A DNA stretch of 6,290 nt. It comes from Acidimicrobiia bacterium. Lineage in GTDB: Bacteria; Actinomycetota; Acidimicrobiia; IMCC26256; JACDBD01. A program made the position numbers and the translations under genes. Below the pieces are notes generated by a model, which saw only the letters and a program-made list of their open reading frames with translations, was not told the DNA's origin and did no database searches. Below, one piece after another: positions 1-6,165 of this stretch. The stretch is from contig JAPSGP010000181.1 in assembly GCA_031177445.1 (NCBI GenBank), positions 1 to 6,290 of the forward strand, in the 5' to 3' direction. Position 1 is the stretch's first letter. Each line of letters opens with the position of its first letter.

Positions 1-41
1 GACCTGTAACGCGCGACGAGCGTTCATCGCTCTACTTGGCA

Positions 42-1046
42 ATGCGCGACAGATTTCCCAGGTCTCACCGCGCGCCCAGGCTCGCCGAATTCGAAGTCGC
101 GGCGCTGCTCGACGGGACCGCCGAGCCCGCTCGTCTGCCGCGCCCGTATGAAGCGGTAGCACGCGTCCTGTCAGACGCAAGCGCCCCACCCTCGGCGGAG
201 GAGTTGCGCGGCGAAGCTGCGGCGGTCGCAATGTTCACGGTCGTGAACAGCGAGCGACAATTTGCCGAACCTGGTCCCAATCGAGCGCGGCCCCGTCGCC
301 GCACCCGGCTGCTCGCAGCCGCAGCCGCGATCGCCGCGGCCATCGGCGGTGGCACTGCCGCCGCCACCGGTGCGCTCCCGGACGTCGCACAGGACGCGGT
401 GGCGGACACGCTCGATCGCGTCGGCCTGTCGGTGCCGCGATTCGGCGACGGTGGGAACGGTGACGGCGGGTCGAACCGAACGCCGGCAACGCACTCCGGA
501 TCCCCGGCGAAGAACAACTCGTCGGGCAGTCCGTCCGGTGGCGACGCGGGGCCGGGGCGGGACGAGGGGTCCGGCGAAGGAAACGGTGCGAAGCACGAGA
601 TGGAGGGCGCGGCGTGCCGACACGGGGCTGCTCGCTGCGCCGACCAGGGTTCGGGCGGTGGGGCATCACATCCGCAAGACGACGCCAGTGACGCCCCGCC
701 GCCCGGCCAACAGGATGGCGCGCCGGCGAAGCCCGGCAAAGGCACAGCCGGTGGGGGCAGCGCCCCGCCAGGCCAGCAACCAGGCCAGTCGCAGCCTCCC
801 GCGTCGCCGGGTCCCGGCAACGGCGGCGGTAACGGCAACGGCGACGGCAACGGCAACGGCGGTGGCAACGGGCCGGGCCAGGGGAACGCATCGCCATCGC
901 CATCGCCATCGCCCGGGGGTCTCGGCAACGGCAACAACGGCAACGGACCGCCGGGAGGCGTGCCGCCGGGTCAGCAGAAGCAGGAGTCCGCCCCGGCACC
1001 GCCGGCGGGTCCCGGCAACGGCAACGGGCAGAGCAAGGGGAAGTAG
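42..1046 (+). CDS. Single-pass membrane protein with Gly/Asn/Pro-rich tail, possibly anti-sigma-like
   Basis: Function not established. The protein is about 334 residues from ATG 42. Residues 10-70 are a soluble, Ala/Glu-rich segment with the motifs ALLDG and GEAAAVA. An Arg-rich stretch (about 80-89) precedes one Ala/Gly-rich membrane helix (about 90-112). Then comes ATGALPDVAQDAVADTLDRV and VGLSVP (about 112-136). From about 140 to the end the chain is low complexity (Gly, Asn, Pro, Ser, Gln), with one Cys pair (C192, C199). From memory, actinobacterial proteins with this N-terminus and helix often lie beside ECF sigma factor genes, so an anti-sigma or envelope role is possible; no sigma gene is visible here. 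By the positive-inside rule the tail would be extracytoplasmic. The start is uncertain: TTG 36 is in frame, no clear ribosome site is seen, and the frame is open to the window edge, so the gene could begin upstream. Confidence 0.7.
   Translation: MRDRFPRSHRAPRLAEFEVAALLDGTAEPARLPRPYEAVARVLSDASAPPSAEELRGEAAAVAMFTVVNSERQFAEPGPNRARPRRRTRLLAAAAAIAAAIGGGTAAATGALPDVAQDAVADTLDRVGLSVPRFGDGGNGDGGSNRTPATHSGSPAKNNSSGSPSGGDAGPGRDEGSGEGNGAKHEMEGAACRHGAARCADQGSGGGASHPQDDASDAPPPGQQDGAPAKPGKGTAGGGSAPPGQQPGQSQPPASPGPGNGGGNGNGDGNGNGGGNGPGQGNASPSPSPSPGGLGNGNNGNGPPGGVPPGQQKQESAPAPPAGPGNGNGQSKGK
816..869 (+). repeat. GGCAAC-type hexamer repeat encoding Gly-Asn dipeptides
   Basis: Nine in-frame hexamers follow each other here, mostly GGCAAC with variants GGCGGC, GGTAAC, GGCGAC and GGCGGT. 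They encode a Gly-Asn/Gly-Gly/Gly-Asp run. Shorter blocks of the same unit recur near 924-943 and 1014-1025, and the 16-bp string at 809-824 is repeated at 1007-1022. This is coding low-complexity sequence in the tail of the first gene and a likely site of slippage and length variation. It is not a CRISPR array, as there are no unique spacers. Confidence 0.8.
891..914 (+). repeat. TCGCCA tandem hexamer repeat encoding Ser-Pro
   Basis: Four hexamers lie in tandem, three exact TCGCCA and a last TCGCCC. In frame they encode Ser-Pro four times within the disordered tail of the first gene. Perfect repetition at the DNA level, without codon drift, suggests recent slippage expansion. Confidence 0.8.
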
Positions 1047-1053
1047 CAACGGG

Positions 1054-1076
1054 GCGCGGCTGGCGGCCAGCCGCGC
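1054..1076 (+). terminator. Terminator-like GC hairpin after the first gene
   Basis: A perfect inverted repeat with 10-bp arms at 1054-1063 (GCGCGGCTGG) and 1067-1076 (CCAGCCGCGC) and a 3-base loop begins 8 bases after the stop codon at 1044-1046. No T-run follows, so it is not a canonical intrinsic terminator. Hairpins without a U-tract are often found at gene ends in GC-rich actinobacteria. Its position between two genes that seem functionally unrelated supports a transcript end. Confidence 0.55.
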
Positions 1077-1121
1077 GAGCGACATCGTTCTGCCGTCGGA
1101 AGCCGCGTTTGCGTGGCTTGT

Positions 1122-1147
1122 CGGAACCGCGAGAAGCGGCAGTTCCG
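1122..1147 (+). other. Imperfect hairpin in the leader of the glycosyltransferase operon
   Basis: CGGAACCGC at 1122-1130 can pair with GCGG (1136-1139) and TTCCG (1143-1147) around a GAGAA loop, with a 3-base bulge at 1140-1142. It lies in the gap between the first gene and the glycosyltransferase gene. It could be a second terminator arm, a leader structure or chance in GC-rich DNA. I see no convincing -35/-10 pair in the gap. Confidence 0.25.
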
Positions 1148-1297
1148 CGAGGTAAGGCAACGCACGGGGCTTTGAAGCGAGAAGGGGCGCGACTCGCAGT
1201 GTGTGAACAGTGATCGACATCACCAGTTCTCGAGCGCGCGGACTTCCATTCGGTCACTCGGCGCGCGTACCGTACGGACGGCGTCGTCGTGATGAGC

Positions 1298-1301
1298 GGA
1301 G
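1298..1301 (+). promoter_or_regulatory. Ribosome binding site favouring TTG start at 1312
   Basis: GGAG ends 10 bases before the in-frame TTG at 1312. The alternative first start, GTG 1210, has its nearest purine-rich motif (AAGGGG, near 1182-1186) about 23 bases away, too far to serve it. The 34 residues between the two starts are Arg-rich and do not look like a conserved domain, whereas the fold begins with VRVDGKFF directly after 1312. Confidence 0.45.
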
Positions 1302-1311
1302 CTCTCACGAT

Positions 1312-3753
1312 TTGAGCGATCGAGTCCGCGTCGACGGAAAGTTCTTTCAACGCGGCGGTCAACGCTTCGACGTGCGCGGCGTGACGTACGGCACGTTCCG
1401 CTCGCGCGGCGACGGAGCGCTGTATCCGGAGCGCGCCCAAGCAAAGCTCGACTTCGTCGCGATGCGGGACGCGGGCTTCACGACGGTGCGGACGTACACG
1501 TCGCCTCCGGACGACCTGATCGACCTGGCGGCAGACTGCTCGCTCCAACTCCTTGCCGGCGTCTTCTATCCCGACTGGCGCTACCTCGTCGGGAGCTCGC
1601 GGCGACAGCAGCGGCGGATCGCGCGCGAAGCACGCGCCGAGGTACGCCGAGAAGCGCGTCGCTTGGCCGGCCGCGAGCAGGTCATGGCGCTGACGCTCGG
1701 CAACGAGGTGCCAGCTGACGTGGTCCGTTGGCTGGGGACCGAAGTCGTGGCGAACACCATTCGCGAGCTCGCCGACGTGGTGCGCGACGAGGACCCGGAA
1801 CAGCTCGTGACCTACGCCAACTATCCGACCGCGGAGTATCTCCCGTTGGAGACGCTCGACTTCCTCGTCTTCAACGTGTTCCTCGAGGAGCCGGCGGATT
1901 TCCGCCGCTACCTCACGCGGCTCCAGCATCTCGCCGGCGATCGTCCGCTCGTACTCGGCGAGGTGGGTCTCGATGCCGGCAACGGTCCGGAAGGCGAGGC
2001 TCGTCAGGCGGCGGTCATCGACTGGCAGATGGAGATCGCAATCGAGCGCGGCGTGGCCGGCACGTGTGTGTTCTCCTGGACCGACGACTGGCACGTCGGC
2101 GGGATGCCCGTCGAGGACTGGCACTTCGGTTTGCACCGTCGCGACGGCTCGCCCCGGCCGGCGCTCGGCGTCGCCTCCCGCTGGAACGAACGCACGGTGC
2201 GTGATCTCGACTTCGAGTGGCCCACGATCAGCGTCGTCATCTGCGCGTACAACGCCGAGGGCACGCTCGACGAGTGCCTCGAGCACACGTGTGCGCTCGA
2301 CTACCCCGGGCTGGAAGTCATCGTCGTCGACGACGGTTCCACCGACACGACCGCCGACGTCGCACGCCGCCATCCTCGGGCGCACCTGATCTCGATTCCC
2401 CACGGCGGACTGTCCGTCGCCCGGAACGAAGGACTGCGCCATGCCGAGGGCGAGCTCATCGCGTACCTCGACAGCGACGCCTATCCCAGCCCCGAGTGGC
2501 CGTATTACCTCGCGCTCGGGCTCGACAGCCCGTCGGTCGGTGGAGTCGGTGGTCCCAACCTGCCGCCCGAGGACGATCCGATCGGAGCGCACATGGTGGC
2601 CCGTGCGCCCGGCGGACCCGTCCACGTGCTCACCTCCGACGATCGCGCGGAACACGTTCCGGGCTGCAACATGGCGTTCTGGAGGCCCGTGCTCGACGAG
2701 GTCGGCGGCTTCGATCCCGTATACACCGCGGCCGGCGACGACGTCGATGTCTGCTGGAAGACGCTCGACCGGAACTGGGAGATCGGGTTCCATCCGGCCG
2801 CGCTGGTCTGGCACCACCGGCGGCCGGGACTCCGGGCCTACCTGCGCCAACAACGCGGGTATGGCCGCAGTGAAGCGCTCGTCGAAGCTCGCCATCCGGC
2901 GAGCTTCACTCCGGCCGGGACGGCGCGGTGGCGGGGTCGGATCTACACGTCGTTGACGCCCGCGGTACGCGGCAAGCCCGTCTACCACGGCCTCTACGGA
3001 TCGGCGGCATATCAGTCCGTGTACCAGGGCAGCGGCCACATGCTCGACGTCGTGCATCAGCTCGGCGTGCCGATCGCCGTGGCCGCGCTCCTCGTGCTCC
3101 CGCTCGCGACCTTCTCGATGCTCTTTGCGATCCCCACGCTCCTGGCGCTGGGCTTCCTCGGCACGCTCCTCGTCATCGACAGCGCGCGCGCGACACCACT
3201 GCGGACGCTGCGCCGGCGACGGCTGCGCTTCCGATTGGGCGTCGCGCTCCACCATCTGTTGCAGCCATTGGTACGCGCGTGGGGCCGAAGTCGGCATCGA
3301 CGGCCGGCGCGAAAGGACCTACCAGCGCGGCAGACCATCCCCGCGCCGGTCCAACGACTGGCGAACGGTGTCCTCCTGCTCGCCGAAGACCGGCCGCGTG
3401 CCGATCTTGCCGCGGTCGTGATCACCGAACTTCGCCGCGCCGGCGTCCGCATCATCTGCGCGACCGGCTGGGAGGACTACGACGCGCGCCTGCTCACCTC
3501 GACGTTCGTGATCGGGGACCTCCAGACGAGCAGCCATCCGATCGGCTTCGTCCAGCTCCGCATCCGACGCCGCTTCCGCTGGCTGCGCGCCGCCACCGCC
3601 CTCGCGGCTGCGGCTGTGCTCGCCGCGTTCAGCCCGCTGGCCGGAGCACTGGCAGTCGTGGCCGTCGCCGGCGAGTCGGCTCGCGGCATCATCCGGTCAC
3701 ATCTGCTCCTCGTGCACACGATCCCCCGTGCCGCCATGCCGGGAGCTCGATGA
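1312..3753 (+). CDS. Membrane-bound glycoside hydrolase-like / family 2 glycosyltransferase fusion
   Basis: Predicted two-domain glycan enzyme of 813 residues from TTG 1312 (GTG 1210 would add 34). Residues about 1-295 resemble a clan GH-A (GH2/GH5-like) TIM barrel. The Asn-Glu pair in LTLGNEVP (E132) fits the acid/base and the Glu in LVLGEVG (E217) the nucleophile, followed by FSWTDDW. Residues about 304-520 are a family 2 glycosyltransferase (GT-A fold): SVVICAYN, VVDDGSTD (D340, D341), metal-binding DSD (D387-D389), GCNMAFWR, probable catalytic GDD (D476, D477) and QQRGYG (513-518). Two membrane helices lie near 580-626, then a basic linker, a small alpha/beta segment (about 684-745) and a hydrophobic C-terminal segment (about 760-785). 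The synthase domain should face the cytoplasm. Donor, acceptor and product are unknown. It overlaps the ABC exporter gene by 4 bases, which suggests joint glycan synthesis and export. Confidence 0.88.
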   Translation: MSDRVRVDGKFFQRGGQRFDVRGVTYGTFRSRGDGALYPERAQAKLDFVAMRDAGFTTVRTYTSPPDDLIDLAADCSLQLLAGVFYPDWRYLVGSSRRQQRRIAREARAEVRREARRLAGREQVMALTLGNEVPADVVRWLGTEVVANTIRELADVVRDEDPEQLVTYANYPTAEYLPLETLDFLVFNVFLEEPADFRRYLTRLQHLAGDRPLVLGEVGLDAGNGPEGEARQAAVIDWQMEIAIERGVAGTCVFSWTDDWHVGGMPVEDWHFGLHRRDGSPRPALGVASRWNERTVRDLDFEWPTISVVICAYNAEGTLDECLEHTCALDYPGLEVIVVDDGSTDTTADVARRHPRAHLISIPHGGLSVARNEGLRHAEGELIAYLDSDAYPSPEWPYYLALGLDSPSVGGVGGPNLPPEDDPIGAHMVARAPGGPVHVLTSDDRAEHVPGCNMAFWRPVLDEVGGFDPVYTAAGDDVDVCWKTLDRNWEIGFHPAALVWHHRRPGLRAYLRQQRGYGRSEALVEARHPASFTPAGTARWRGRIYTSLTPAVRGKPVYHGLYGSAAYQSVYQGSGHMLDVVHQLGVPIAVAALLVLPLATFSMLFAIPTLLALGFLGTLLVIDSARATPLRTLRRRRLRFRLGVALHHLLQPLVRAWGRSRHRRPARKDLPARQTIPAPVQRLANGVLLLAEDRPRADLAAVVITELRRAGVRIICATGWEDYDARLLTSTFVIGDLQTSSHPIGFVQLRIRRRFRWLRAATALAAAAVLAAFSPLAGALAVVAVAGESARGIIRSHLLLVHTIPRAAMPGAR
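2884..2907 (+). repeat. Perfect intragenic inverted repeat in the glycosyltransferase gene
   Basis: GAAGCTCGCC (2884-2893) and GGCGAGCTTC (2898-2907) form a perfect 10-bp stem with a 4-base loop. The right arm could also pair with AGTGAAGC at 2869-2876 (partner GCTTCACT, 2903-2910), giving two exclusive folds. It lies in coding sequence just after the QQRGYG motif. It may be chance or an mRNA structure between the enzyme domain and the membrane part. Confidence 0.5.
3742..3745 (+). promoter_or_regulatory. Ribosome binding site of the ABC exporter gene
   Basis: GGAG lies 4 bases before ATG 3750, inside the last codons of the upstream gene. Start and stop overlap as ATGA (3750-3753). This fixes the exporter start and points to translational coupling, although the same frame stays open upstream to 2928. 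Confidence 0.65.
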
Positions 3754-6158
3754 GCCCTCGTCTTCGACCCAGGCTGCCCGGGCGAGGTGCTCCGGCAGCG
3801 AGCGATCCGCCCGCCGACGGCGCAGGCGCAAACGGGGACGGGCGCGTCCACCGGGGCGGTGGGAGCGCGCTCGCTCGCGGGTGGCGCCTGCTGCCCCGCT
3901 GCCTTCCGTACCTGAGGCCCTTCCGCAAGCAGGCCGTCACCTCGGTGGTGCTGACCGCGTTCCTAGCCGGGCTCGCGCTCGCCGAGCCATGGCCGCTCGC
4001 GTTCGTGATCGACAGCGTGCTCGGTGACAAGCCCGTCCCCAGCTGGGTGAGCGGGATCGTCGGCGACGGCTCCGGAGCGCTGATCCTGTTCGCGGTCGGC
4101 GGCAGCTTGTTGATCACCCTGGCGTCAGGTGGGCTCACCGTCGTCAACGAGTACCTCACCACGACAGTCGACCAGCGGATGGTCCTCGATTTTCGCAGTG
4201 ACATGTTCGAGCATGCACAACGGTTGTCGCTCACCTACCACGACGACTCGAGTACCGGGCTGCTCATGTACCGGCTCAACAACCAAGCAAGCGCGTTGGG
4301 GAAGATCGTCGTCGCACTCCCCGAGCTCGTGCAGAGCGTGCTCACGATCCTGGGCATGGCGTACGTGACGTACCGGATCGATCGCGATCTCGCGCTGCTC
4401 GGACTCGCGGTGGTTCCACTCATCTACTACTCGACGACGTACTACGCGAACCGGATCGAGCCCCAGCTCTTCCGTGTGCGCGGCATGGAGGCGAGGAACC
4501 TGACGATCGTCCACGAAGCAATGAGCATGATGCGGGTGGTCGTCGCGTTCGGGCGCGAGAAGCACGAGTTCCATCGGTTCCGGAAGCAGGGAGAAGCTGC
4601 GGTCGATGCGCGGGTGCACCTCACCGTGCGTCAGACGCTCTTCAAGCTGGCCGTCAGCTTCCTCACCGCCGCGGGAACCGCCGGAGTGCTCGGCGTGGGC
4701 GCGCAGCAGGTGCTCGCAGGTCAGATGTCCGCCGGCGAGCTGCTCGTGATCATGTCGTACATCGCCGCGGTTTACACGCCCCTCGAGTCGATGACCAATC
4801 TGATGGCGACCTTTCAGCAACAGTTCATCTCGCTCGAGCACTCGTTGGAGCTGATGGACACTCCCATCGAGGTGACCGACCGCCCGGGAGCCAAGGCCAT
4901 CGGCCGCGCCCGCGGCGAGCTCGAGCTCGACGGCGTCTGGTTCAGCTACAAGACGCGTCCCGACACGCTCCGAGACATCTCGGTCTCCATCCCCGCCGGA
5001 CATGCGATCGCGCTCGTCGGGCCCACCGGCGCAGGGAAGTCGACGCTGGTGAGCATGATCACTCGGCTCTACGACCCGGATCGGGGCCGGTTGCTCCTGG
5101 ACGGCGCCGACATCCGGGACATCAAGCTGGAGTCGGTGCGAGCGCAGTTCAGCATCGTGCTCCAGGAACCACTCCTCTTCTCGGGAACGATCCAACAGAA
5201 CATCAGGTACGGCCGGCCGGGCGCGTCGCTCGAGGACGTGATCGAGGCCGCTCGCGCCGCCAACGCCCACGAATTCATCACCAATCTTCCGGACGGGTAC
5301 GACACGCGGCTCGGGGAACGCGGGACGAAGATCTCCGGTGGCGAACGGCAGCGCATCGCGGTGGCGCGTGCATTCCTCCGAGATGCCCCCATTCTCATCC
5401 TCGACGAGCCGACGTCGTCGATCGACTCTCGCACCGAGGGCGTCATCCTCGATGCCCTCGATCGGCTGATGGAGGGTCGAACCACGATCATGATCGCCCA
5501 CCGGCTCTCGACCGTCCGGAGCGTCGATCAGATCGTCGTGGTGAACGACGGCCAGATCGTTCAGAGCGGCACCCACGACGAGCTCATCGAGCAGGACGGC
5601 CTCTACCGCCAGCTCTGGCATGCGCAGGTCCGCGAACGCCAGCGGGCGCGCTCCAGATCGGAACGGGTCGCGGTGATGACCAGCAGCCAGGACGACATCG
5701 TCATCCCGATCATCCACTGGCGACTGAACGAACACGAGGCGCTGGGCAACGGTGACCGTGGCGAGAACGACGGAACCAACGGATCCGAGCCCACCGGGAC
5801 CGCGGAGCAGCAGCTCGCGCACATCCGCAGCATTGACCACGTCCTGGTCGTGAACGACGGCGAGCTTGTGCAACACGGCACGCACGACGAGCTGATCGAA
5901 CAGAACGGGCTGTATCAACGGATGTGGCTCGACGCGCTCGGCGCAGAGGCTCAAGACGGGGAGACCGCGGCCGTGCCGACCGAGTTCGACCCGCGCGCGC
6001 GCCTGTCGGCCATCCGAGGGCCCGATCGCATCGTGGTTCTCCTCGGTGGCGAGCGAGTCCAGGACGGGACCCACGACGAGCTCATCGACCAGGACGGTCT
6101 CTATCGCGAGCTCTGGCTGCGGTATCTCGACGGGCGTGACCGATCGGGGCTCGGGTGA
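3750..6158 (+). CDS. ABC exporter half-transporter with triplicated C-terminal ATPase segment
   Basis: Predicted ATP-driven exporter of the MsbA/ABCB type, 802 residues. Residues 1-50 are a Pro/Arg/Gly-rich cytoplasmic leader. The membrane domain spans about 58-360, with six likely helices near 62-85, 110-135, 185-207, 212-234, 300-325 and 331-355. The ATPase (about 385-627) has A-loop Tyr Y400, Walker A GPTGAGKST (424-432, K430), Q-loop Q472, signature ISGGE (528-532, in place of LSGGQ), Walker B Asp D552 with catalytic Glu E553, and H-loop H584, so it should be active, probably as a homodimer. Typical family members end near residue 627 here. This one continues for about 175 residues with two extra copies of its post-H-loop segment (688-730 and 751-793). 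Substrate unknown; the flanking glycosyltransferase genes suggest a glycan or glycolipid. Confidence 0.92.
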   Translation: MSPRLRPRLPGRGAPAASDPPADGAGANGDGRVHRGGGSALARGWRLLPRCLPYLRPFRKQAVTSVVLTAFLAGLALAEPWPLAFVIDSVLGDKPVPSWVSGIVGDGSGALILFAVGGSLLITLASGGLTVVNEYLTTTVDQRMVLDFRSDMFEHAQRLSLTYHDDSSTGLLMYRLNNQASALGKIVVALPELVQSVLTILGMAYVTYRIDRDLALLGLAVVPLIYYSTTYYANRIEPQLFRVRGMEARNLTIVHEAMSMMRVVVAFGREKHEFHRFRKQGEAAVDARVHLTVRQTLFKLAVSFLTAAGTAGVLGVGAQQVLAGQMSAGELLVIMSYIAAVYTPLESMTNLMATFQQQFISLEHSLELMDTPIEVTDRPGAKAIGRARGELELDGVWFSYKTRPDTLRDISVSIPAGHAIALVGPTGAGKSTLVSMITRLYDPDRGRLLLDGADIRDIKLESVRAQFSIVLQEPLLFSGTIQQNIRYGRPGASLEDVIEAARAANAHEFITNLPDGYDTRLGERGTKISGGERQRIAVARAFLRDAPILILDEPTSSIDSRTEGVILDALDRLMEGRTTIMIAHRLSTVRSVDQIVVVNDGQIVQSGTHDELIEQDGLYRQLWHAQVRERQRARSRSERVAVMTSSQDDIVIPIIHWRLNEHEALGNGDRGENDGTNGSEPTGTAEQQLAHIRSIDHVLVVNDGELVQHGTHDELIEQNGLYQRMWLDALGAEAQDGETAAVPTEFDPRARLSAIRGPDRIVVLLGGERVQDGTHDELIDQDGLYRELWLRYLDGRDRSGLG
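5502..5630 (+). repeat. Post-H-loop repeat, copy 1 (native position)
   Basis: Residues 585-627 of the exporter directly follow H-loop H584 and form the normal end of the ATPase domain. The 43-residue unit runs RLSTVRSVDQ through GTHDELIEQDGLYRQLW. It matches copy 2 at 24 of 43 and copy 3 at 26 of 43 residues, counted by hand without gaps. Confidence 0.9.
5811..5939 (+). repeat. Post-H-loop repeat, copy 2 (extra C-terminal copy)
   Basis: Residues 688-730 of the exporter run QLAHIRSIDH through GTHDELIEQNGLYQRMW. A hydrophilic 60-residue linker (628-687) separates it from copy 1. It matches copy 3 at 23 of 43 residues. Over the 51-base core (5877-5927) it matches copy 1 (5568-5618) at 39 positions. 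No second Walker or signature motif precedes it. Confidence 0.88.
6000..6128 (+). repeat. Post-H-loop repeat, copy 3 (extra C-terminal copy)
   Basis: Residues 751-793 of the exporter run RLSAIRGPDR through GTHDELIDQDGLYRELW, 20 residues after copy 2 and 9 residues from the C-terminus. The 51-base core (6066-6116) matches copy 1 at 46 positions, closer than copy 2 does. The central strand is the most diverged part (VVLLGGERV against VVVNDGQIV in copy 1). Confidence 0.88.
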
Positions 6159-6160
6159 GG
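6157..6160 (+). promoter_or_regulatory. Ribosome binding site overlapping the exporter stop codon
   Basis: GAGG overlaps the TGA stop (6156-6158) and lies 5 bases before ATG 6166. It supports this start and coupling with the exporter gene. Confidence 0.6.
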
Positions 6161-6165
6161 CTGCG

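Noticed and set aside
1..9. End of an upstream gene (GAC CTG TAA, stop at 7-9)
   Set aside because: Two codons and a stop are too little to support a gene, although a short upstream neighbour such as a sigma factor would fit here.
816..945. CRISPR-like or satellite array
   Set aside because: Units are 6-bp, in frame with the gene, and have no unique spacers. They encode a Gly-Asn low-complexity tail.
1172..1200. Possible -35 element TTGAAG with a downstream -10
   Set aside because: No acceptable -10 hexamer is found at 16-18 bases. A GGAACC string at 1123-1128 also lacks an ECF-type -10 partner.
1210..1311. Longer glycosyltransferase start at GTG 1210
   Set aside because: It is possible but has no well-placed ribosome site and adds an Arg-rich stretch without domain character. 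TTG 1312 is preferred; the choice is not certain.
235..3297. Very long open frame on the minus strand, about 1020 codons
   Set aside because: It lies antisense to two well-supported plus-strand genes. Its composition is Arg/Pro/Ala/His-rich with no recognisable domain, which is typical of antisense frames in GC-rich DNA.
2928..3749. Upstream in-frame extension of the exporter gene
   Set aside because: The added 274 residues are Arg/Ala/Pro-rich, overlap the C-terminal part of the glycosyltransferase in another frame, and have no domain. ATG 3750 has a ribosome site and an ATGA overlap.
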